From NCBI GenBank assembly GCA_018806915.1, contig JAGKQI010000069.1, positions 868,001-932,000 on the forward strand: a stretch of DNA of 64,000 bases. The letters are read 5' to 3'. Shown here one piece after another: positions 55,534-64,000 of this stretch. The position numbers and the translations under genes are program-made. The notes below the pieces were generated by a model. The model ran no database searches, was not told where the DNA came from, and was given only the letters and a program-made list of their open reading frames with translations. Positions within the stretch are counted from its first letter, which is position 1; each line of letters opens with the position of its first letter. The DNA comes from Phytophthora colocasiae (taxonomy: Eukaryota; Oomycota; Peronosporomycetes; Peronosporales; Peronosporaceae).

Positions 55534-58400
55534 TGTCGCGAAGTCGGTGAAACTTTGGTCGTGGAGCAGGGGCGTATATTGAACCCTAGTTATACGACTA
55601 CTGAAAAGGGTTTTCAGAGTCGTACAACGGTAGGTTGGCGTGTGGTACCTTGCGGTATCCTCGTGGGTTCGTTGTCTTCAGAAATATGACCCTCGCCGGA
55701 GTCTGAGAATGTGTTGTGAAGAGAAGTTAGGGCTCCCTTGGAATCTGGTGTCGGTATTCCGAAAATCCTTCCAGGAGCGTTCGGGAGTCGGAATCTCTGG
55801 GGACCGAGATGGTTTCCAGGAAGTAGGCGGTCGAAAAGAGATTAATATACCGGAGAAAGTCTGAAATCGGTGTCTGAATATCACAAATCCAGAACCGAGA
55901 TACCTGACGTTCTGAGATAAAACAAACAATACACAGAGTTCAAAAATATACAAATATATACAGCCGTTCTTATTCTTTCTAGGCCCTTGAACGGTGGGCT
56001 AACACTCCAGGTCAACTAGGGACTTGCTACCAGACACCTGGTCTGTCTGGTATCCCTTTACGTTCGCGCACGATCCTCTAGTATAGAGGAAAAATATAAA
56101 CCAATACAATCGGCTATATATAACAGTCTACCTTGCACTCTGAAAACGACTGTCTAGTTTCCAGAGCCTGTCCAAACAAGCAATATGAAATCGGCTACCG
56201 CTAGAGACAAAACAAACGACCCAACTAGGATATGGAATAGGCGGGTCCTTTCAGGTCGCTACGTTACCTGATCTCCGCCTAAGGGGATTGAATAGGCGAG
56301 AGATCACACGGCAGCGATGCTTGGCGTGGCCTTGCAAACAGAAATACAACGACTTCTGGGTTACACGGCAAATCGAACTCTGCTTATCGTTTATCTTTCT
56401 CATAACTATCATATATCTCTGGTAACTCTCTTCTTCTTGTCGGCTTTTTGCGTCCTTTATGCAGTCAGCCATCATAGGTCAGGTACACTTGGTTCTTGTA
56501 TGCATCAGGTATCTTGACTTGGCTTCAGTATGCAGTTTGCGCAGCCGATCTCGATGGGTTAACAGGTAGAGACGTCATTACGGGGGATGTGCAGGTCAGT
56601 AATCACTTTGAATGCGTGACTTGAACTTGGGTTCACTTGATTTCAGTATGGTCTCGGATCTTCGGTGGTTTCAGAGTCTGATATCTTGGTTTTCAGAGTC
56701 TGGTATCACTTGGTTTTCAAGTCTTAGTCACTCAGAGTTAGAGATACCAGAATCTTGGTAGGAAACCAGAGTACGGAGTACTAATGCTTCCAACGCACAT
56801 GTAGATCTTTGAGGATTGCGCGGGTGCCGCGCGATACTTGGTCTCTGCAGGTACATATAGTGAATCCTTGAACCATCAATCGTCGCGCTGGACGGTAACG
56901 GGATGAGGTCTCTCAGAGATACGTTCTTCTGAGAGACTTTCCGCCAGAACTTAGGCACTCATCGTCGGGGAAAGTCCGGTGACCAGACAGAGTGTAGTTG
57001 ACCTTCAGAGTTGTGCACACTCTGAAGTACACTTCCTAGTCCTTTGGGCCCCTTTACAGTCAGGCGAAGGTTTACTCCACAATCTTCCACAGATGTCGCA
57101 CGGGTGTGACCGCGTCCCAAAGTCCCTTTCGCTTATAACCCATAGTATAACCAATCACATCGTAACGTAATATCCACCTGTCGCTCGAAAATCGGAAATA
57201 ACATCATGTCATCAGTCCCATGCTCAGCTGCTATCCTACGATCGCCTGACATCTGGCTACACAGCTGGTCTCCGATCTCCGATCTTGATCTCACCTAACC
57301 TGTAACGGGTTACACGGCGCTGCGCGCCTTGGCTACAGTTGGTGTGGCACACACCGACTATCACACGTCACAGATCTGTGTATGACACATCGTGTTTCCA
57401 CACGTCACATATGTAGCCACTTGTTGGCAGTTAGCTCAGAGCCACACATTGCATTTAGACTAGGATTTAGTATGTTAGATACTAAATCCGTTACATTTAG
57501 GATTAGAGGCAATCAAAATCAATAAAAATCAGTTTGCATTTTACATAATTAGTGGTAGTTCCTTTATTATAGGAACACTGATTGTGAGAGTCCCGTATTT
57601 AGTGGACTACCTGGTTCTTGTATAGAACCGAAGGCTAGCGCCTTGCAAGCAGGACTCTACGAGTCGACTAAACTTCCTCTGCGCCGTGCACACCTACGCA
57701 GCCCCGCTGCATAACACCTTGATCGCGATCCCGATCAGCGATCGCGAACAGTGATTCCGATCATGAGTCTCCTTGCTTGATCTCGCATCCCCGCGTTGTC
57801 AACATTCGAAATCATGATCTTCCTGAGCTTAAGCATCGCTTCTCCGTGCGACCGATGCTGCAAACACTGTCAGGGTCAGAAATCTCCTCTTCGGATGATC
57901 TCTGCATGATCGCCTCCTTGGGTACTTTGAACCTCCTTCGGCTTAACACGGCGTGGGAACATCATTGATGTCCCTGCTGATCCTTGGATATTGGTATCTT
58001 CCGCGGTCCTCCGTGGTCAGGTCATTGTTGATCCAGAGTAGATCGCGCCGGGCCCGATCCGTCGCCGCCTTGATCCCCTGATCTCCTCAGAACTCGGATA
58101 TTTCTCGTACGATCTCAGGAAAGGCGTTCTCTTCTCTTCCGGTGCCGAGTCATCACGTGGGACTGTACTGCGGAGTTCTTCGATCCCTTAGTCTCACTCG
58201 GTCGAGTAGTCATCCATCATCGACCTGCCAACTGGAGAGATCAAGACGATTACAAGCCTAGATCCATTCATCGGCTGTCGTTCGCGTAATCTGGGGTCAT
58301 CAATCGGCATCTTGCTTCGCCAGGGACCCCTGTCGCTTGATCCGACTCTCTCTGGGTCCGACGTTGCCTTTCTCGGATTTCTTGTTCGCGCTTCACCTCA
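55534..58400 (-). repeat. 5' LTR of element E (chimeric)
   Basis: Read on the minus strand it starts TGAGGTGAAGCGCG at 58400 and ends CGCGACA at 55534. The first part (58400 to about 57130) is clearly related to the first 700 bp of the LTR of copy A, and is GATC-rich. The remainder is specific to E and rich in TCAGAG. A solo LTR is inserted at 57301. Compared with the left LTR it also has about 30 extra bases near 55800. Confidence 0.75.
57301..57711 (+). mobile_element. Solo LTR related to element H, in the LTR of E
   Basis: It starts TGTAACGGGTTACAC as do the LTRs of H and ends CCCGCTGCA. The homologous site in the left LTR of E (about 28244) lacks it. Flanks read TAACC and TAACA, an imperfect target duplication. 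It has hairpins and an AT-rich second half, like the H LTRs, but is otherwise diverged. Confidence 0.75.
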
Positions 58401-58507
58401 GTAGGTACCCAGTTTCAAGGATCTGTCCTTATCGTGGCACCATGTCGCACGTCACCTATCATCGTGGTCGTTCTGCGCCATATCCAGCTTGATTTGAATC
58501 CACTCCA
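58401..58507. other. Short unassigned stretch with an LTR-like end
   Basis: It ends CCACTCCACCACA, similar to the 3' end of A-type LTRs (CGCTCCACCACA), so it may be the tail of a deleted LTR. Nothing else is recognised. Confidence 0.35.
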
Positions 58508-59290
58508 CCACAGTAGCGACGATACTTCGTACGCTATCACCGACAGAGCAACGCGGTGTTGCTCTGGGGTACATCGTTAACGAGCAACGAGATGTTGCTG
58601 CCTCGGTGGCTTCTCCAAAGCCACGCGTGGAGTCGTTGAAACTCCACGTNAGTACCTACATGGGGAAGGAGGACGGACCTCCTTCGTTTGCTTTGTCAGA
58701 CCCGATACAGCCGTCGCGGCTCGACGTATCATCGATCCGATGCTCGAAGGTCCTGTTCGCCATGTCATGTCTTTGGCGGACGTGCGAGGAGTTGGGCCTA
58801 TAGGGAGCCGACTCTCCGGATCCTACGTGCTTCAGCACGTACGAAAAGTTCAGGAGGAACTCCCGGGCTGGCGTTTGAGTCTCCGAAGAACGAATTCAGA
58901 TCGAGGGCGGAGTTTCTCGATCTGCAACAGGGCAAGGGTAATGTTCACACCTTTGCCCAGCATTCTCGATACTTGGCATCGAACATAGCGGCCAACCCGA
59001 TCGACGAGGCGACCAAGGTCGTCACGTTCCTGAAGGGACTGAGAGACGGTCCCGTCAAGCGTATATCTTCCGAGAGTATCCGAATACTCTCGAGGAGGCG
59101 ATCAACCTTGCAATGCAAGAGGAGTTTAGCCGGCGACAAGCTAAATTCTATACGAACGTGCCGAAGCCGGCGCGTCCTGTTGCGAAGACGGGAGGTCCGG
59201 AGCCTATGGGCCTCTCGAGTGCTACGACTGCTGGTCAACAGCACAGCAGCGTAGGGGCAGCAAGGTTCGATGTTACAAGTGTGGTAACAA
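58508..59290 (+). pseudogene. Gag fragment of a second H-family element
   Basis: It matches H gag from about 16885 to 17640, including GYIVNEQRDVAAS-like and RAEFLDLQQGKGNVHTFAQ segments and the start of the CCHC knuckle (CYKCGN). It has several frame changes and one undetermined base (58650). Some hairpins that are perfect in H are broken here (GAGCAACGCGGTGTTGCTC). Confidence 0.82.
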
Positions 59291-59552
59291 TGAAGCTTGC
59301 CCTTTGTGACTGTGCTACCATAACAGAAATTGTTTGTTTTTAGCACCATTCCACAAACTCTTTTTGATAGCCCTCATACTTTCTTCGGGTGTTTGTTGGA
59401 CGAGAATCCAAGGTAGTTTGAAGTGTGGCACGCTCGCTTTCCTCAATTTGCATCTGAATGGCGCTGTCGCTCACCTGAACTTGCCGAGTAGATCAAGCCT
59501 GTTGTTGCTGAAGGCATTGCTGCTGAAGCTGCCGTTTGTGCATAGGAACGGA
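59290..59552 (-). pseudogene. Crypton-like tyrosine recombinase fragment
   Basis: On the minus strand a Gln-rich start (QLQQQCLQQQQ) is followed by EESERATLQ, then RPTNTRRKYEGYQKEFVEWC and, after a one-base frame change, CYGSTVTKGKLH. This is the pattern of the N-terminal core-binding region of Crypton recombinases, which are frequent in oomycetes. An in-frame stop near 59500 and the break at 59290, where the H-family fragment begins, leave only a remnant. The catalytic domain is absent. Confidence 0.5.
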
Positions 59553-59946
59553 TAGATACCCCCGAGTTTTTCGACATGCCCTCTGGAAATGGCGTCTCTT
59601 TAGGATATCGATTTGCTAGACGATATCACTAAAGAGATATTTCCTTTCACACAATTTCTTGGATGATACTCATTAACGATGTAATCCTGTATTTGAAAAA
59701 TGTATCCAGATAATAATAACTGGACTCCGTTTGGCTTCAGATCGACCGAAAAAGACCCTAGAGCCGATCCGGGTCTGGGGAACCCGCAACACAAGTGTGA
59801 AGAGAGTGGAGGTAGAAGTACTGTGTGAGTTACGAGGCATGAAAGATGGCCAGCAGTTCGTTTATTGCATGTAGGATTCGGAAGGCCGCTGACTCAAGAA
59901 TGAGTGCGCTATGGCTTGTAAGTCAATCGGTAGTCTCAGTTGCCGC
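59553..59946. other. Intergenic sequence
   Basis: I see no gene or known repeat. One local inverted repeat (AGATATCGTC/GACGATATCA-like, about 59605-59635) is present. This is the transition from transposon-derived to host gene sequence. Confidence 0.5.
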
Positions 59947-60802
59947 TTACGCCGTCTTAATTTTGCTCTTCGGCATGGGTAGAAGCACACTCGTCTGGGC
60001 TTTATACGTCTGGTAATCCTTGGTCTGCCCCCAACGCTCTTCTGCTTGTTTCTCCAATAACGGAACTCCCGACACGAAAAGTAACAGGAAACCTACAAAG
60101 GCGGGACTCACAGCAGCCCACGTCTTCAGGTAGTTGGTCGGCAACGTGTGGACACTCACACAGAAGACGCCGATCCACATCATGATCTCTCCACAGTAGT
60201 TAGGGTGGCGACTGTAGTACCAGAGTCCGTTCTGGATAAACTGGCCCTTCTTGTTCTCGTCGCGGCAGAACTGCGTCTTCTGGTAGTCTGCTGTCACCTC
60301 CATTACGTATCCGAGAACCCACAGCAAGACTCAGTTACATCCATAGACGAGACCCGGAGGTCACGGACGCCGTGTCTGAGCGTCAGAAGTATTGGGAGCA
60401 CTGTGAGCAGCACCCACAGACCCTGAATGCTCCAGACCCCAAGGAAACGCAGCGGGTTCACGCGAATGTCTTTGAAGCGCTTGTCTTCTCCGCATTCGCT
60501 GATGCGCAGAAACAGGAAAGAGCCCAAACGCACGCACCAGAGCCACACGAGAACAGTGAGCAGCGACTCGCGCCAGGTGACGGAGCCACTGGAGGTGTAA
60601 GCCAAGAGGGAAACCAGTGCGTAAGTGGCGGAACCTGTGAGGTCGAAGAAGCGCTCGTCCTGGCGGGGACAGCGTAGAGCGCTGAGAGCCACTGGACGCC
60701 CACACACACAGCAGCGTACAGCTGCATGTCCGTGTAGTGGGCCACCAGCGAGGCCAGTGAGAGGGCGACAATTGACCCAGCAATATCACGCAGGAAACCC
60801 AT
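59947..60802 (-). CDS. DUF1295 / steroid 5-alpha-reductase-like membrane protein (two frameshifts as assembled)
   Basis: This is a multi-pass membrane protein of about 285 residues, the usual size for DUF1295. The ATG at 60802 opens a hydrophobic N-terminus. Family hallmarks are DERFFDLTGSATY (about residue 50), a Trp-rich helix (WLWCVRLGSFLFLRI), and the C-terminal signature YSRHPNYCGEIMMW (about residue 205) with LLEKQAEERWG near the end. The SRHPNY block is the likely cofactor-binding end shared with steroid reductases and isoprenylcysteine methyltransferases. The substrate is unknown. Two frame changes (near 60665 at a run of four G, and near 60326 at AA) would each be repaired by one extra base of the run, so they may be assembly errors. 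It is transcribed away from COG7. Confidence 0.85.
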
Positions 60803-60948
60803 GGAGAGAGCTTGTCACTGTTAGAATATCCGATAAGCTTGAATATTGTATGAACCATCTTCAAGTCATCGACCATCGAAAAGCTACTTTTCAGAAACAA
60901 CCCATTGGGTTTTATTAACAGGTTAAATCACCCAAATACTCAACCCAC
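60803..60948. promoter_or_regulatory. Divergent promoter region between DUF1295 and COG7 genes
   Basis: 146 bp separate the two start codons. Such spacing is typical of gene-dense oomycete islands. I see no TATA box. TCAGAAACAACCC-like and CAACCCAC words may belong to initiator elements, but I cannot place a start site. Confidence 0.5.
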
Positions 60949-63887
60949 ATGGAGGGTGATACGGTGCTGCTCGAGTCAGCGGCCTCTGCGTCTCCAAGCT
61001 TCGACGCCTTCGCGTGGGTAGAGGAAGCGCTTTCTTCTTGTTCTGGAGATGCATCCGCCCTAGCCCCTCTCGTTCCTCAGCTAGCTTTACGCTCGCAAAC
61101 GCTGGCTCAGACGCTCCACGCGTCGCTCCAGCACGTTTCGCCTCTCTGGTCCTGCGCTCCAGACGCGTCTCCAGACTCTTCAGCAGGCCGTAACACCTCT
61201 GTCCAGGCGTCTGGACGCTGTGCGAAAGCCTGCGCCTCTGGATCGGTATCAACGGCGTCCTCTGTTTCTTCTGGTCAAGATCTACGCCACCTGGTGACGC
61301 TGCACGAGGCGAAACGTCGACTACAAAGCTGCTCACAGGCGCTCGTAGAGGCTGCGAGATGGGGGCGCAATGTACGTGCGTGTTTCGCAGCTGTGGAGGA
61401 CCCTACACTGCTATCACATGCTCTTAAAGGTGACAGCTCCAAGGTCAAAGGCAGAACTGAAGATAGTGATGCGGCAGAGAATTTAGCCGAACGAGTACGG
61501 GAGATGCAGACGAGTCTGGAAGTTTTGAAGGAGCTACCGGGGGCTTGGGACCGCAAACAGACAATGGAGAGACTTTGTGCTCAGATTGAGGCCGCAGTGC
61601 AGCCCCGACTCGCTACAAAGCTCCGTGAAGACGATCTGGGCGATGTGGCGCCTTTGCGTTGGTGTCTGGACGTTCTTGGCAGTGTGGACCGAGCTCACCT
61701 CCTACGAGAGGAGTTCGGTAAGGCAAGGCCAGCTCATGTGCATCGAGTCTGGTACTCTTACACTGACGAGATGCAAACTGAACCGGACAATAAGGTCGAC
61801 AATGCGGGGGAGGTTTTTGGTAATTGGTTGGAAAATTTCTACACGGACGTCCTGAGGATGTTGCAGCGAGAAAGTCGCAGCGCCCGGGAGCTCTTTGGCG
61901 CTGATATGGTCGTTTCCGTCCTTCTCGATCTGCTTCACAGCACGTTTGAGCCACTTACCAAGTCATTCCGAGACCGTTTGGTGCACAGCAGCCCTTCAGG
62001 CTCAGATTTCAAGCTTGCTCGCCTACTGCACTGCTTCCACGCAACGCGAGGATTCGCTAGTCAAACAGTGCAGCTCTTCCGGTCTCTGGAAACTGATCTT
62101 GGGGTGAATTTGACTGGAAATGACGCCACCACTAGTGCAGAGGGTATTCGGCACATCATTTTCGAACCATACCGACTGTATTTCACAGAATACGCGCGTT
62201 TCACTAGCGATGCACTCACCGATGCATTGCTGAGACTGGTACCTGCTTTTAACGCGAAAAACAGATCTGAAGAAGCAGAGTTCGAAGAGGAAGGCCAGGA
62301 TTCAGGTGATGTTGCACCACTTGAGGATTTTTCTCAACGTCTTGAGGAAGCGTCCGAGGCTGTTTGGGAGCTCATTGACGAGAGTCTACAACAGTGCTAC
62401 GAGTTTACGGGTGGCGCTGCATTTCCCGAAGCTGTGGAAGCCATTGGTACGGCTGTGCAGCAGTTTACGTTAGCTTTGAGCTCTACAATTCCAGCCATTC
62501 GTAAGTACTGCAAAGCTGAACCTGCTTCTCCTGTGGAAGACGCCACTGGGGGATCTTTGGTGGCTTCCCCTGACTGGAGTCGATTCCACGCGTCGTTAGC
62601 TCTACTAAAGGCTTGCGGCGTTCTAGAAGATCAACTCTGTACACTTGACGGTCGGGTTCGCATTCGCATGAGAGAGCAACTTGCCCAGTTTTTAGGTGAG
62701 AAGTCAGGATCCTCATCCCCGCGCAGCCGTCGTAAGAAAAGCCACGATGGCACTGGCATATCTCTTGTGGACCTTGTAGATCCGACGAAGCTCGTAGCAG
62801 CAGTGTCCAAGTCCTGGCTGCGGAGCGAGGATCCTACTCGTCAATCGCAATTCCATCAGTTCGAGATGGAGCTACTGGATCATTCCGGATCAGCAGGCTT
62901 TGATACCCCTGCATCTCGCGTCCCATCCGCAACGGTGAGTTAGTGTCCACTTGTGTGTTTTCTAACTTCGTAACTTGCTCAACAGTGTGAATTATGACTA
63001 TTGCAGCTGCTGGATGAGGCCCAGCGTGCCGTGTGGTCTTGGACGAAGGAAGTACAGCTTCTCACGTATGACACAGTGTCCCTACCTATCACCCGTGGAC
63101 TAGAGACACTTCCCACAAACGAAGGTACGCCAATGCGCTTGCGTTTTACACGTCTAGCTGGGTTCAGTGCTAATGATTCTTTACGATATGATAGAACTGG
63201 CGCAAAGTGCCGGACGAGGCTTTGGGAGATTTACCAACCTTCAGTATGCTTCCACAAGACTATATCACAATGGTAGCTGACCTCCTGCTGTCACTGCTTC
63301 CCCAACTTGAGCCCTTCGCGGAGAGCAGCAGTCTCGAAAGTGCGTTTGTGGCCTCTCGAGGTGCTCAGGAAGTGTGTGTTCAAGGCGAGTGGAATCGTCT
63401 CGGTCAGCTTTTGCATCTCTCACCGGCTGAGCTAGCGACGTGCCAGAAGATTTTTGGATCGGACGGCAAAACTGCATTCACCGAGTCAGCACCGACAGCG
63501 ACGGCGACGGAGTTTGTCGATTTGTGGACTGGAGCAGTGGCAAGTGGGACTCTGGCAGCCTTTTTGCGGACAGTGTGTTCAATCCCATTGTTGTCGGACA
63601 TGGGAGCTCAGCAGTTGGCAGCAGATCTGGGCTATTTCCACAATGTCTTGAGCGCTGTGGGCGGAGAAGGAAGCTTTATCATTGACGACTTGCGCCGTGC
63701 GTTGGAGATGGACGTACAAGCGCATATTCATCACGCTGAAGAGCTGAAAGCCGACCAGGAGGACTCGGAAAAGCAGGCACTAGCCAAGATCAACGACTGC
63801 ATCGCTGCCATGCGTCAACGCGCACTTGAACGCCATCGGCTGTCTACCAGTTCAGGATCAGGTGCGATCTCTTCACAGTTCACGTAG
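60949..63887 (+). CDS. COG7: COG7, conserved oligomeric Golgi complex subunit 7
   Basis: COG7 is a lobe B subunit of the eight-subunit COG tether, a peripheral Golgi complex for retrograde vesicle transport. Exon 1 (60949-62934) has 662 codons; a 72-nt GT-AG intron in phase 0 follows; exon 2 is 63007-63887. The protein is about 955 residues, longer than animal COG7 (about 770). Family features are the N-terminal FDAFAWVEEAL, LHEAKRRLQSCSQALVEAARW (about residue 110) and, near the C-terminus, DLPTFSMLPQDYITMVADLLLSLLPQLEPF, a typical COG7 block. There is no signal peptide or membrane segment. The exon 2 frame breaks at 63204-63206 (AAA); one extra A restores it. This may be an assembly error. 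Confidence 0.9.
62935..63006 (+). other. COG7 intron
   Basis: GTGAGT donor and TTGCAG acceptor, 72 nt, phase 0. It carries in-frame stops, so splicing is needed. The size is normal for Phytophthora introns. Confidence 0.85.
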
Positions 63888-64000
63888 GCGTTCGGAGTTG
63901 CATTGGCAGTGTGAAAAGTCTAAAACAAGCTGCAGCTGACAAAGCAAAATAGCTGAACGAGATTTTTCCTTCCTTCTGTTGCACTTTCCAGTCAAACAAG
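63888..64000. other. COG7 3' flank
   Basis: The last 113 bp show no gene; it is likely 3' UTR and intergenic sequence. Confidence 0.5.

Larger units (their letters stand above)
26535..58400 (-). mobile_element. Gypsy element E, decayed, interrupted by element D
   Basis: A minus-strand Ty3/Gypsy element with 5' LTR at right (55534-58400) and a shortened 3' LTR at left (26535-28563). It has a PBS shared with D, a long gag with coiled coil, protease, RT, two RNase H domains, integrase, chromodomain and a rearranged accessory region. Removing D (32795-47441 plus one ATAC) restores its pol frame (LQLV then SKVQ). No clean target duplication is seen: the left flank is copy B's antisense ORF (TCAG), the right flank begins GTAG. 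It is rich in TCAGAG/CTCTGA. Confidence 0.85.

Noticed and set aside
58945..59349. A 134-codon minus-strand gene at 58.9-59.3 kb
   Set aside because: Most of it is the reverse frame of the H-family gag fragment; only its first codons belong to the Crypton-like remnant.
1..59600. RXLR, Crinkler or NLP effector genes
   Set aside because: I looked for signal peptides followed by RXLR-EER or LFLAK motifs and saw none outside low-complexity shadow frames.
62483..62716. Minus-strand ORF inside COG7
   Set aside because: It is a shadow of the well-supported plus-strand exon and has no domain.

Overview
The window looks like a gene-poor, transposon-rich stretch of an oomycete genome, most likely Phytophthora or a close peronosporalean. 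The evidence is nested Ty3/Gypsy and Ty1/Copia LTR retrotransposons, Gypsy elements with two RNase H domains, a Crypton-like recombinase remnant, and two tightly packed divergent host genes, one with a 72-nt GT-AG intron. About 59 kb is retrotransposon sequence. Host genes occupy only the last 4 kb.

Layout, left to right. (1) 1-7651: 3' half of a decayed Gypsy copy 'A' on +, with an antisense ORF after pol and a 3' LTR. An inverted LTR fragment (7652-8104) and a piece of a hairpin-type element (8105-8680) follow. (2) 8683-26534: a second, decayed copy 'B' of the A family, split by a complete Gypsy element 'H' (10741-24547, TSD GCGGG). H is itself split at its gag start codon by a Copia element (11337-16809, TSD TGGAC). 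(3) 26535-58400: a large decayed Gypsy element 'E' on -, into whose pol gene an almost intact A-family element 'D' inserted (32795-47441, TSD ATAC). D carries an 802-bp DNA-transposon-like insertion. E's right LTR carries a solo LTR. (4) 58401-59552: LTR scrap, an H-type gag fragment and a Crypton-like recombinase fragment. (5) 59947-63887: a DUF1295 / steroid-5-alpha-reductase-like membrane protein gene (-) and a COG7 (conserved oligomeric Golgi complex subunit 7) gene (+), sharing a 146-bp divergent promoter.

The nesting gives an order of events: B is older than H, H is older than the Copia element, and E is older than D, which is older than the 802-bp insertion. D is the best-preserved element: a 1,896-codon pol ORF, LTRs that differ by few substitutions, and a clear PBS and polypurine tract.

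The most unusual observations are these. H is saturated, coding sequence and LTRs alike, with perfect short hairpins about every 40 bp. The A/B/D elements, and separately H, carry a long ORF antisense to pol between pol and the 3' LTR. Each family carries its own oligonucleotide signature (GATC in A/B/D, TCAGAG/CTCTGA in E). All three frameshifts in the two host genes look like one-base homopolymer contractions, so part of the apparent decay of the transposons may be assembly error.
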